A stretch of DNA of 44,541 nt. Source: Sphingomonas sp. AR_OL41. Its GTDB lineage: Bacteria; Pseudomonadota; Alphaproteobacteria; Sphingomonadales; Sphingomonadaceae. The position numbers were made by a program, and so were the translations under genes. The notes below the pieces were generated by a model that saw nothing but the letters and a program-made list of their open reading frames with translations, was not told where the DNA came from and searched no databases. How positions within the stretch are numbered: the first letter of the stretch is position 1; the number at the start of each line of letters is the position of its first letter. Shown one piece after another: positions 1 to 7,904 of the stretch. The DNA lies in NCBI RefSeq assembly GCF_029911635.1, contig NZ_JARYTI010000040.1, positions 1 through 44,541 of the forward strand, written 5' to 3'.

Positions 1-867
1 GTCATGGCGTCGGCACCGCCACCCCAGACGCCGCCGCCGGCCGCACCGGCGCCGACCGGCATTACCCCCGGCATGCAGTTCCTCTATGGCTCGGGCGAAG
101 GCGCCGCGCTCAGCGTGCAGGCCTATCGCGGGCTGATCGACATGATGATCGCGCGCTCGAGCGACCGTGCTGTCGGGCTCAAGGTATGGTCGGCGGTGCT
201 GACCCCCGAGGCGACGCTCGCGGCGCCGAAGTTCGAGCCGTGCGACGACAAGCCGCTCGCGGTGGTGCTCGATATCGACGAGACCTCGCTGCTCAACCTC
301 GGCTATGAAGCCGATGAGGCGCAACGCAGCGGCAGCTATGACCAGGCGCGCTGGGATCGCTGGGAAAAGACCGGGATGCATGCCGTCGCCGCGACCCCCG
401 GCATCCTCGAAGCGGCCAAGATCGCCAAGACCAGCGGTGTGACGATGGTTTATAATTCCAACCGACTGGCGAGCAACGCAGCCGAGACCGCTGCGGCGCT
501 CGACGGTGCCGGGCTCGGCCCGGTCACGCATCTCGCCAATCTCTGGCTGCAGGGCGATGCCGGCACCGGCCCGGGCAAGGACGCCCGCCGCCACGCCATC
601 GCCGCGAAATTCTGCGTCATCGCGATGGTCGGCGACCAGCTCGGCGATTTCTCCGACCTGTTCAACGGCCCCGCCATGACCCCCGCCGCGCGCCGCGCCG
701 CGATCGACGGCGAGGCGCTGCGCACCATCTGGGGGCATGGCTGGTTTATCTTGCCCAACCCGGTCTATGGCAGCGGACTCAAGGGCGGGCTCGACGACGC
801 CTTCCCGGCCGACAAGCGCTGGACCGACCCCGGCCCCGCGCCCGCGTCGGGTGCGGCGCCGCAATAG
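1..867 (+). CDS. HAD-family acid phosphatase / 5'-nucleotidase, lipoprotein e(P4)-like (5' end outside window)
   Basis: The reading frame is open from the first base, so the start and any signal peptide lie outside the window; the first ATG is at 4. An Ala/Pro-rich linker of about 20 residues comes first, as expected behind a lipoprotein anchor. The HAD phosphatase motif I is VVLDIDETSLLN near residue 90, with the DxDxT nucleophile and acid. Further on, MVYNSNR fits motif II and MVGDQLGDFSD fits the acidic motif IV. This is the class B/e(P4) acid phosphatase layout: a surface or periplasmic enzyme that removes phosphate from nucleotides. The exact substrate cannot be told. It lies upstream of a CoA-transferase operon, separated by a REP-like palindrome. 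Confidence 0.82.
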   Translation, partial: VMASAPPPQTPPPAAPAPTGITPGMQFLYGSGEGAALSVQAYRGLIDMMIARSSDRAVGLKVWSAVLTPEATLAAPKFEPCDDKPLAVVLDIDETSLLNLGYEADEAQRSGSYDQARWDRWEKTGMHAVAATPGILEAAKIAKTSGVTMVYNSNRLASNAAETAAALDGAGLGPVTHLANLWLQGDAGTGPGKDARRHAIAAKFCVIAMVGDQLGDFSDLFNGPAMTPAARRAAIDGEALRTIWGHGWFILPNPVYGSGLKGGLDDAFPADKRWTDPGPAPASGAAPQ

Positions 868-879
868 ACCATAACCGTC

Positions 880-967
880 ATGCCGGACGTGTTCCGGCAT
901 CCACCGGCTCGCAAATGCGCGGATGGTTGCTCAGGCGGCGTGGTGGACCCCGGAACAAGCCCGGGGT
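880..967. repeat. REP-like paired palindromes
   Basis: Two perfect hairpins lie in the gap between the phosphatase and scoB. The first pairs 880-887 (ATGCCGGA) with 893-900. The second pairs 947-953 (ACCCCGG) with 961-967. The first stem is the same as the one at 30957-30977, so this is a copy of a dispersed intergenic family. Confidence 0.75.
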
Positions 968-1005
968 GACGAAAAGAGAAACGAACATCAGGCTGGAGCC
1001 GAACA

Positions 1006-1641
1006 ATGACCTGGACCCGTGACGAGATGGCGGCGCGTGCCGCGCGCGAGCTGAAGGACGGTTATTACGTCAATCTCGGCATCGGCATCCCGACGCTCGT
1101 CGCCAACCATATCCCGGCCGGGGTCGAGGTGACGCTGCAGTCGGAAAACGGCATGCTCGGCATCGGCCCCTTCCCGTTCGCGGGCGATGAGGATGCCGAC
1201 CTGATCAACGCCGGCAAGCAGACGATCAGCGAGCTGCCGCAATCGGTCTATTTTTCCAGCGCCGACAGCTTCGCGATGATCCGCGGCGGGCATATCGACC
1301 TGACCGTGCTAGGCGCGATGGAAGTGGCCGAGAATGGCGACATCGCCAACTGGATGATCCCCGGCAAGATGATCAAGGGCATGGGTGGCGCGATGGATCT
1401 CGTCGCCGGCGTGAAAAAGATCATCGTCGTGATGGAACATACCAGCAAGAACGGCGACCCCAAGTTCATCCCGGCCTGCACCTTGCCGCTGACGGGCAAG
1501 AACGTCGTCGACATGATCGTCACCGATCTCGCGGTGTTCCAGCGCCCCGACCACGGCTCGCCGTTCCGGCTGCTGGAGACGGCACCGGGCGTGACGGCGG
1601 AGGAAATCGCCACCAAGACCACCGCGCATTATATTGTCTGA
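1006..1641 (+). CDS. scoB: 3-oxoacid CoA-transferase, subunit B
   Basis: At 211 residues it has the usual beta-subunit length. It begins TWTRDEMAARAARELKDG and carries NLGIGIPTLV and the SENGMLGIGP motif, whose Glu is the catalytic residue that forms the CoA thioester. The enzyme moves CoA from succinyl-CoA (or acetyl-CoA) to a 3-oxoacid such as acetoacetate or 3-oxoadipate, so it could also be called pcaJ or atoA. The alpha subunit is not directly upstream; an acid phosphatase sits there, so scoA must lie beyond the left edge or elsewhere. The ATG at 1006 follows a GGCTGGAG ribosome-binding site. Its stop overlaps a possible TTG start of the next gene. Confidence 0.9.
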   Translation: MTWTRDEMAARAARELKDGYYVNLGIGIPTLVANHIPAGVEVTLQSENGMLGIGPFPFAGDEDADLINAGKQTISELPQSVYFSSADSFAMIRGGHIDLTVLGAMEVAENGDIANWMIPGKMIKGMGGAMDLVAGVKKIIVVMEHTSKNGDPKFIPACTLPLTGKNVVDMIVTDLAVFQRPDHGSPFRLLETAPGVTAEEIATKTTAHYIV

Positions 1642-1687
1642 CGGCGTCTCGCCCGACGCGGCCCGCCCCGCCCGCCACCGCACCGCC

Positions 1688-2506
1688 ATGCGCATCGCGC
1701 TGGCGGTCGTCGCGCTGCTGCTGGCCGCATTGCTGATCTTCTGGGCGGCGTCAGAGTATCTCATCCGTCGCGACCACCACATCGCGCCAGTCGCGATCAC
1801 GGTGCCGCACGATGCGGCATCGGTCTCCGAAGGCGCGCGCCTCGCCACCATGCTCGGCTGCCCGAGCTGCCACGGCAACGGCAAGGGTGCGGTGTGGACG
1901 CCGGTCGATCGCTGGTATGGCCAGGTCGCGCCCCCGGCGATCGCGCGGCGGCTGGCGGATTATTCCGATGCTGAGGCAGCGCGCCTGATCCGCCACGGCG
2001 TGACGCGGCACGGCGCGACATTGTTCGTCATGCCGACCTGGTCGGAGCGCAACATCGCCGATGACGATCTCGGCCGGATCATCGCCTGGGCACGTACGCT
2101 GCGCCCGGCGCCCGACGATTCGCTGGCCGAGACTTGGTGGGGGCCCAAGGCACGCTGGCAGATGCTCAGCGGCGATTTGCGCCAGAGCGCGGTGGCTGAG
2201 AGCGTCGCGCCGAAAGCACGGCCGACGGACACGGGCCGATACTTCACGCAAGCGCTGTGCGCCGAATGCCACGATCTACACGCCGACCGCACGCATGATG
2301 GCGAGACGGTGCCGGCGCTGGCGCCGATCGCCGCCGCTTATGGGGACGCCGACTTCCAGCGCCTGCTGCGCACCGGCGTGGCCGCGGGTGGACGCAAGCT
2401 CGGGCTGATGACGACGATCGTCGGCGAAAATCTCCACGTGCTGCACGATGACGAGATCGCGATGATCCACCGTTATCTCAAGGCCGAGGCAGCGAAGCGG
2501 CCATGA
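1688..2506 (+). CDS. Membrane-anchored diheme c-type cytochrome
   Basis: Read from the ATG at 1688, the product has 272 residues with an N-terminal hydrophobic segment (about 3-22) that would act as a signal anchor. Two CxxCH heme sites follow, CPSCH at 58-62 and CAECH at 191-195. Each has a Met further on (FVMPTW near 115, LGLMTT near 240) that could be the second axial ligand. It is therefore two tandem cytochrome c domains in the periplasm, probably an electron carrier for a dehydrogenase or oxidase. A longer version from TTG 1634 would overlap the scoB stop, but it adds 18 charged residues before the anchor and looks less likely. It overlaps the next gene by ATGA. Confidence 0.82.
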   Translation: MRIALAVVALLLAALLIFWAASEYLIRRDHHIAPVAITVPHDAASVSEGARLATMLGCPSCHGNGKGAVWTPVDRWYGQVAPPAIARRLADYSDAEAARLIRHGVTRHGATLFVMPTWSERNIADDDLGRIIAWARTLRPAPDDSLAETWWGPKARWQMLSGDLRQSAVAESVAPKARPTDTGRYFTQALCAECHDLHADRTHDGETVPALAPIAAAYGDADFQRLLRTGVAAGGRKLGLMTTIVGENLHVLHDDEIAMIHRYLKAEAAKRP

Positions 2507-3207
2507 GGGAAGAACCGACGGCGATGCGCTATGTCCTGATCACCGCCAACCGCAACTATTCGAGCTGGTCGCTGCGCCCCTGGCTGTTGATGAAGGCGCT
2601 CGACATTCCGTTCGCCGAACGCCTCGAGCCCTTCGCCGCAGCCGACAATCATGCCGCCTTCCGCGCCTTCTCGCCGACCGGGCAGGTGCCGGTGCTGATC
2701 GACGGCGACCGCACGATCTGGGATTCGCTCGGCATCACGCTCTATCTCGCCGAGCGCCATGACGGCGTGTGGCCGGCCGACGCGGAGGCGCGCGCCTGGG
2801 CCTATGCCGCGACGTGCGAGATGCATGGCAGCTTCGGCGCGCTGCGGAGCGACTGCACGATGAATGTCGGCGTCCGCGTGACGCCCCGCCCCGCCTCCCC
2901 CGCGCTCCAGCGCCAGATTGCGCGGCTCGCCGAGCTATGGGCGGAAGGGCTGGCGCGCTTTGGCGGGCCATGGATCGCGGGCGATGCGTTCACCGCGGTC
3001 GACGCCTTCTATGCGCCGGTCGCCTTCCGAGTCCGCACCTATGGCCTCGATGTCGGCACGGCGGGCCAGGCGTGGGTCGACCATATCCTCGCCCACCCCG
3101 CGATGCGAGAATGGGAACGCATGGCGTTGGCCGAGACATGGCGTGAGGCCGAGCATGAGGCCGAACTCGCCGCGGCGGGCAGCATCACCGCCGATTACCG
3201 GACATGA
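2503..3207 (+). CDS. Glutathione S-transferase family protein
   Basis: The N-terminal thioredoxin-like half has the ANRNYSSWSLRPWLLM stretch typical of a bacterial GST subgroup; the Ser/Tyr cluster is in the glutathione-activating position. SPTGQVPVLIDGD contains the cis-Pro, and IWDSLGITLYLAE contains the Asp-Ser that binds the gamma-glutamyl group. The C-terminal half is helical. The role is glutathione conjugation or thiol transfer in the cytosol; the substrate is unknown. ATG 2503 overlaps the preceding stop (ATGA), which suggests coupled translation. ATG 2524, just before RYVLITANRN, is an equally fair start by homology. Confidence 0.85.
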   Translation: MREEPTAMRYVLITANRNYSSWSLRPWLLMKALDIPFAERLEPFAAADNHAAFRAFSPTGQVPVLIDGDRTIWDSLGITLYLAERHDGVWPADAEARAWAYAATCEMHGSFGALRSDCTMNVGVRVTPRPASPALQRQIARLAELWAEGLARFGGPWIAGDAFTAVDAFYAPVAFRVRTYGLDVGTAGQAWVDHILAHPAMREWERMALAETWREAEHEAELAAAGSITADYRT

Positions 3208-4100
3208 TCCGCCATGCCATCACCGTCGCGATCGTCGCCATCGTCGTCCTCCTCGCCGGCGTCGGCCTGATGCGCGCCTTCGTCTCGCCGCCGGGCCAGC
3301 TCAGCATCCTTGATGCCGCGATCGGCGGCGGCATCGGCGCGGAACGGCCCGGCAGCGCGATCTCGTTCGGCAGTCACGGGCAGACGCTCGACGTGTGGCG
3401 CCCGGCCGGCGCGCCCGCCACCGGCAACCCGGTGCTGATCTTCTGGTACGGCGGCGGCTGGGTCGATGGCGACCGCCGCGCCTATGCCTTTGCCGCGCGC
3501 GCCTTCGCCAAGGCCGGCTTCGTCGTGGTGGTGCCCGATTACCGCAAGGTGCCGCAGATCCACTTTCCCGCCATGCTGCAGGACGGCGCCGAGGCGGTGA
3601 AATGGACCCGCGACCATATCGCCGAATATGGCGGCGATCCGCGGCGGATCGGCGTGACCGGTCACTCGGCTGGCGCCTATACCGTGGCGATGCTGACGCT
3701 CGACCCGCGCTGGCTGCGCGCCGAAGGCGTCGACCCGAAGATCATCCGCGCCGCGGTGGGCCTGTCGGGACCGTATAACTTCTACCCCTTCACCTCGAAG
3801 CGCGCGATCGACGCCTTCAGCAACGCCGCCGACCCGACAATGACCCAGCCAATCACCTTCGCCAGCGCCGCCGCGCCGCCGATGCTGCTCGTCACCTCGA
3901 CCGCCGACACCACGGTCAGGCCGCACAATGCCTATGATCTGGCGGCGAAACTGACCACGCTGGGCACGACGGTGAAGGTGATCGACTATCCGGGGCTGAG
4001 CCATGAGGATGTGGCGATGGCACTGTCGAAGCCGTTTCGGGGGAAGGCGCCGGTGCTGGGGGATAGCTTGACCTTCTTTAAGGCGCATCTCGGCCGCTGA
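3204..4100 (+). CDS. Alpha/beta hydrolase, carboxylesterase (BD-FAE/HSL-like), exported or anchored
   Basis: An N-terminal hydrophobic stretch (about residues 6-26) suggests a signal peptide or anchor. The hydrolase fold follows, with the oxyanion motif FWYGGGW in place of the usual HGGGW. The nucleophile elbow is GHSAG, the acid is probably in TSTADTTV, and the base is probably His in GLSHEDVAM, so the catalytic triad is complete. At 298 residues it fits short-chain esterases. It starts inside the stop of the GST gene (ATGA) and closes a four-gene overlapping run that begins with scoB. The Tyr in place of the oxyanion His is a small oddity of the family. The substrate is not predictable. Confidence 0.85.
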   Translation: MIRHAITVAIVAIVVLLAGVGLMRAFVSPPGQLSILDAAIGGGIGAERPGSAISFGSHGQTLDVWRPAGAPATGNPVLIFWYGGGWVDGDRRAYAFAARAFAKAGFVVVVPDYRKVPQIHFPAMLQDGAEAVKWTRDHIAEYGGDPRRIGVTGHSAGAYTVAMLTLDPRWLRAEGVDPKIIRAAVGLSGPYNFYPFTSKRAIDAFSNAADPTMTQPITFASAAAPPMLLVTSTADTTVRPHNAYDLAAKLTTLGTTVKVIDYPGLSHEDVAMALSKPFRGKAPVLGDSLTFFKAHLGR

Positions 4101-4179
4101 CCTCGTTCTGCTCACCAGCACGAATCGGCGAGGGCCTGAGCGATTGATCTCCATCCCCGCTCCGCTTAATCGCCTCCCG

Positions 4180-5151
4180 ATGCGCATCCTGCTCACCGGA
4201 TCCTCGGGCTGGCTCGGCCGGCACCTCGCCCCGCTACTGCGCGCGCAGGGCCACGACGTGACCGGGCTGGACGTCGCGCCGGGCGCACACACCGACATCA
4301 TCGGCAGCGTCGCCGACCGCGCTCTCATCGATCGCCTGTTCGCCGAGCACCACTTCGAGGCCGTCATCCACGCCGGTGCGCTGCACAAGCCCGACATCGC
4401 GCGTCATCCGCACCAGGCGTTCATCGACGTCAACACCGCCGGCACGCTTTGCCTGCTCGAGGCGGCGGTGGCGGCCGGGGCGAGCCGCTTCGTCTTCACC
4501 TCGACCACCTCGCTGATGATCTCGAGCGCGATCCGCGAGGGGCGTGGCGATCGCGCGGTGTGGATCGACGAGACGCTCGCCCCGCTCGAGCCACGCAACG
4601 TCTATGGCATCACCAAGCTCGCCGCCGAACAGCTCTGCCGCCTCGTCCATGCCGAGCACGGTCTGCCGGTGATAATCCTGCGCACCAGTCGTTTCTTCCC
4701 CGAGGACGACGACACGCATCAAACGCTGTCGGGCGAGAATATGAAGGCCAACGAGCTGCTCCACCGCCGGCTGACGGTGGAAGATGCCGCGCAGGGCCAT
4801 CTCGTCGCGCTCGAACGTGCGCCCGAGATCGGCTTCGGCACCTTCATCCTGTCGGCGCCAACGCCGTTCGTGCCCGCCGACGCTGCCGCGCTGAAGGCCG
4901 ACGCAGCGGCGGTGATTGCGCGCTATTTCCCCGACGCCGCCGCGCTATATGCGCAGCAAGGCTGGACGCTGCCCGCGACGATCGACCGGGTCTATGATGC
5001 CGGACTGGCCGAGCGCGTGCTGGGCTTTCGTTGTCCTACCGATTTTGCGGCGATGCTCGCGGCGCTGCGCGTCGGCGGCGAGCCGCCGGTGGCGCATGAT
5101 GCGGGTTACGTTTCGCCGATGGTGAGCCGGTCTTCGCCGGTACGAGGATAA
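4180..5151 (+). CDS. NAD-dependent epimerase/dehydratase (extended SDR)
   Basis: The ATG at 4180 opens MRILLTGSSGWLGRHL, an extended-SDR Rossmann glycine motif (TGxxGxxG) right at the N-terminus. An earlier TTG at 4144 would add 12 residues before the fold and is unlikely. The Asp of GLDVAPG would bind the NAD ribose. Further on come the Ser/Thr of FTSTTSL and the catalytic YGITK (YxxxK). The 323-residue product resembles nucleotide-sugar epimerases. The C-terminus has FRCPTDFAAML, common in uronate dehydrogenase-like relatives. The substrate is unknown. It is the last ordinary plus-strand gene before the accessory patch. Confidence 0.85.
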   Translation: MRILLTGSSGWLGRHLAPLLRAQGHDVTGLDVAPGAHTDIIGSVADRALIDRLFAEHHFEAVIHAGALHKPDIARHPHQAFIDVNTAGTLCLLEAAVAAGASRFVFTSTTSLMISSAIREGRGDRAVWIDETLAPLEPRNVYGITKLAAEQLCRLVHAEHGLPVIILRTSRFFPEDDDTHQTLSGENMKANELLHRRLTVEDAAQGHLVALERAPEIGFGTFILSAPTPFVPADAAALKADAAAVIARYFPDAAALYAQQGWTLPATIDRVYDAGLAERVLGFRCPTDFAAMLAALRVGGEPPVAHDAGYVSPMVSRSSPVRG

Positions 5152-5280
5152 TTTCGCCGCCGACATTTTGGCGAAGCGACTGACCTTAGAAATTGGAGAT
5201 TATTGCAGGTTGCACCGTAACCGCCCTACCAGGATCCAGGGAAAGTGGTGATCGTTATAATTGCCTGGGTGCCGAACATT

Positions 5281-5757
5281 TCATGCCTGACGCTGTAAAG
5301 CCTGCGCCCTGTGGCCCCGATCCTGCCGTGCCACCCACTCGACGATGGCAACGACTAAGCCGAATCCGGCCATGGCAATGGTCCACCAGATCGTGGGCCA
5401 CATCATCGTGCGTCCGCCATTGCCATCGCCAAAGCTAATCCCTGCAAACACCAACATACCGAAAATATAGCTGGCAAGGTTAATGACAAAGGCAAGGCGC
5501 AGATCGGCAACTTTCTTCTTTTTGATTGCTTCCACACGCGACTCCGCTTCCGTCGCGGCATCATCGGTCAATGCGGCGACATCGACCGCAAATGCGGCCG
5601 CGAGCGCCATCAAGGTTTCGTTGGTCGCCGTTTCGCCATTCTCGATGCGTTGAACGGTCCTCACGCCGATGCCTGCGACCGCGGCAAGATGTTCTTGTGA
5701 CCAATGACGCTCTTCGCGCCAGCGTCGAATTTTTCCAGCGTTCGGGGTGAAACGCAT
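5281..5757 (-). CDS. XRE-family regulator with C-terminal two-TM domain
   Basis: An HTH_3 domain fills residues 8-65; the recognition helix region is WSQEHLAAVAGIGVRTVQRIENG. A short KKKK-rich linker follows, then two hydrophobic helices (LAFVINLASYIFGMLVF and TIWWTIAMAGFGLVVAIVEW) that match the 2TM domain found in small bacterial membrane proteins. The product is probably a membrane-tethered DNA-binding protein. The ATG at 5757 has an AGGAGC ribosome-binding site a few bases upstream, so I prefer it to the GTG one codon earlier. The gene is less GC-rich than the genes to its left. It points away from the RAYT locus and has no obvious partner. Confidence 0.8.
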   Translation of the reverse strand: MRFTPNAGKIRRWREERHWSQEHLAAVAGIGVRTVQRIENGETATNETLMALAAAFAVDVAALTDDAATEAESRVEAIKKKKVADLRLAFVINLASYIFGMLVFAGISFGDGNGGRTMMWPTIWWTIAMAGFGLVVAIVEWVARQDRGHRAQALQRQA

Positions 5758-5884
5758 CACGTGCTCCTAAAAATCAGTGTGGGTCGTTGATCACTGAACC
5801 TAGCCGGAGTGCAATTGCGCGCCACGCCGTGAGCGCGCCACGGCGCCGCCAGCATGGCGCCAAAGGATCCAAATTTCGGACTAC

Positions 5885-6617
5885 GGTGCCAGTTTACGAA
5901 ATACACTTAATCGACCACCTTGAGCTTCGGCCCGCGCTTGCGCGGACGCGGCGTGCGGCCGGTCGCGACCGCGATCGTCTCCAGCCAGGCATCGCTGCCC
6001 GGTGGTCGACCCGAGGTCTCGGCCATGCGCAGGCGGCGCCGTGCGATCTCGTCGTCATCATCCTCGCCCAGAAAGGCGGCGAAGTCACCATAGCGCTCGA
6101 GCGCCGGCGCGACGGTGACCAGTTCGTCATCCCTGCCGGCGAGATGCGCGGCAGCGCTCGACCATCGCCAATGCTCGGCCCGCTCGGCCAGCCGCGCCCG
6201 CACCGGATTGAGCGTGACGCGGCGCATCGCGTTCGCCAGATGCGCCTCGTCCATCGCGACGGCGCCGAAGCGCCCTTGCCAGAGATGGCCGGTCCAGCGG
6301 GCGCGCGCGTTGATGAAGCCGGTATAACGGCGGCGCGTATCGGCAAAGGCGCGACGCAGGCCATCCTCATCCGACGGCACGGCAATGATATGCACGTGAT
6401 TGGGCATCAGGCAGTAACACCAGATCTCCACCCCGGCCCGTTCCACTGCCTGGACAAGCAGGTCGCGGTAAAGCGCATAGTCTGCGTCTTCGAAGAAGGT
6501 CGGCGCGCGGCGATTGCCACGTTTCGTCACGTGATATGGGACGCCGGGGAGGATAAGGCGCGGGAGACAGCCCGTGCGTCAATCTGCCGTGTTTTGTGCT
6601 CTTAGTAAACTGGCACC
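5885..6617 (-). mobile_element. RAYT locus bounded by 13-bp inverted repeats
   Basis: The bases GGTGCCAGTTTAC at 5885-5897 occur again, perfectly inverted, at 6605-6617, and they bracket the transposase gene closely (the stop is 9 bases from the left copy). Partial similarity continues for a few bases inward on both sides (AA...CAC). I found no target-site duplication. The bracket looks like the gene's own recognition hairpins or ends, not like a classical insertion sequence. Confidence 0.65.
5907..6530 (-). CDS. rayT: REP-associated tyrosine transposase (RAYT), N-terminally damaged
   Basis: It is a Y1/HUH transposase. YCLMPNHVHII carries the metal-binding His-x-His near residue 42, and RYTGFINARARWTGHLWQGRF is the core family block. 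NAMRRVTLNPVRARL and WRWSSAAAHLAG are further typical blocks, and the C-terminus is Arg/Lys-rich. RAYTs are single-copy domesticated relatives of IS200/IS605 transposases linked to REP palindromes. The only start codon is GTG 6530. The family's N-terminal strand (PRLILPGVPYHV) is encoded in frame just upstream (6531-6563), but an in-frame TGA at 6579-6581 precedes it and no ATG, GTG or TTG lies between. The start codon therefore seems lost and activity is doubtful. Confidence 0.88.
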   Translation of the reverse strand: MTKRGNRRAPTFFEDADYALYRDLLVQAVERAGVEIWCYCLMPNHVHIIAVPSDEDGLRRAFADTRRRYTGFINARARWTGHLWQGRFGAVAMDEAHLANAMRRVTLNPVRARLAERAEHWRWSSAAAHLAGRDDELVTVAPALERYGDFAAFLGEDDDDEIARRRLRMAETSGRPPGSDAWLETIAVATGRTPRPRKRGPKLKVVD

Positions 6618-6887
6618 ATGATCCCGCCGCAAGCTGCGCGGCGTCCACGCAACTAAAGAGGCGTCCAACAATTGATCGCCGGCCCGGCGCTACTCCCGAA
6701 GGAGTTGCGCTCAACGTCGAAGCGCCGCAATAATCTACGACTGCACCCAATATAATCCCCAAGCCAACACTATCATGATGATGACAATCTATCCTTAGTT
6801 CTCAATTTCCGACCTGTGCACCTCCGTATATTTGAGCGGGTAATTCGATTTCACTGACACAAGAACGGAAATTGCCGATCCTCTGGG
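6618..6887. other. Gene-free spacer, AT-richer
   Basis: No coding frame with family features was seen between the RAYT locus and the downstream end of the unknown minus-strand pair. The stretch is clearly less GC-rich than the core genes (for example around 6750-6850) and has no recognisable RNA gene. Confidence 0.5.
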
Positions 6888-7904
6888 TCACGGTGCGCAC
6901 CCCTGAATGTCGAATCGGCCGACCGGCAGAAATAGCAGAGGGCTGTTGGTTTCGGATCGTGAGACTTCGAGCCAGTCGCGTCCGGATATCTCCTGCCTCG
7001 CCAATTCATCCAGCGTTTCCGCGCTGGCGGCCGCAGCAAGTTCGCGTTCACGCGCCGATGTCACGATGGGGAGAAAGTCTTGGATTCGGTGATCCAATCG
7101 CTCTTGCCACCGCGGTGTCGCAGCGATCTCATCGTCTGGCGCCCCTGCGAGGACCAATCGACCAAGGCGAATTGGCTCGCCAAGCGCCACAAGCGAATAG
7201 GTACGAGCCGTCGCGGCTTGGCGCGCCATGTCATCTTGACCCGCGGCCAACCTTGCGGTGACCCTTAGTCCGGAGGCTAATGCGTACGCGTCTATGAAAG
7301 GCTCGTTGGCGAGACGATCACGCGCATCGTTAAGCTCACGGGCGCGGCGCTCGAAGCTATCAGCGAGAAAATGGGAATCCCGTGCGATCGCCGTCCATTC
7401 AGCGTGAGTGGCAGAAGGGAGCCACGCTTCCTCGACCTGATCGGCCAATGTCCGAAGTCGCGTGAAATCGTCCGCTATCCGTTCAGCCCGCAATCCCTCG
7501 ATCCCTCGCGCTACCGCTGCAAGTCCGGGAAGGATGGTGTCCACCTTTTGCTCAACGCGCGCGATCCGGCGAGCAAGCAGGGCCGTCCCTGCAATCGATA
7601 CGCCAATCGATATTCCGCTCAACGCCAGGTTAGCGACCTGCAACGCCTGGACCACCGCAACTGCAGCCTTGATCTGCTCGTTTTGGACAACGCTCACCGC
7701 CTCAAGCGCCATTTGCGGCAACGCCATAGGTCCGGAACTCAGAAGGGAAGAGAAAGCAGATGTTTCCTGCAAATGCCCCACGATCCTTCCCGAGGTCACG
7801 GACTGGATTATGGAGCCGGAGACACGGTATTCGCCTGAAGCAACGCCGACCAGCAGCTGACCAGGAATCTTTCGCAGCAAGGTGTTGGTAAGCGAGCCGA
7901 TCAT
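6888..7904 (-). CDS. Unknown membrane-associated helical protein, second gene of accessory pair
   Basis: I do not recognise a named family. The 338 residues fall into three parts. An N-terminal region has SVTSGRIVGHLQETS (about 35-49). A long hydrophobic, glycine-bearing segment (about 80-112, including ALQVANLALSGISIGVSIAG) could be one long or two short membrane helices. The remainder is almost wholly charged, heptad-like helix, starting ARRIARVEQKVDTILPGLAA. There are no nuclease, NTPase or protease motifs. It starts inside the stop of the upstream gene (4-base overlap), so the two are co-translated. It lies in the less GC-rich patch beside a RAYT. A membrane-active or pore-type effector is possible, but that is inference. 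Confidence 0.6.
   Translation of the reverse strand: MIGSLTNTLLRKIPGQLLVGVASGEYRVSGSIIQSVTSGRIVGHLQETSAFSSLLSSGPMALPQMALEAVSVVQNEQIKAAVAVVQALQVANLALSGISIGVSIAGTALLARRIARVEQKVDTILPGLAAVARGIEGLRAERIADDFTRLRTLADQVEEAWLPSATHAEWTAIARDSHFLADSFERRARELNDARDRLANEPFIDAYALASGLRVTARLAAGQDDMARQAATARTYSLVALGEPIRLGRLVLAGAPDDEIAATPRWQERLDHRIQDFLPIVTSARERELAAAASAETLDELARQEISGRDWLEVSRSETNSPLLFLPVGRFDIQGCAP

Noticed and set aside
1634..1687. TTG start for the diheme cytochrome overlapping scoB
   Set aside because: It would put 18 charged residues ahead of the signal anchor; ATG 1688 gives a proper membrane-entry N-terminus.
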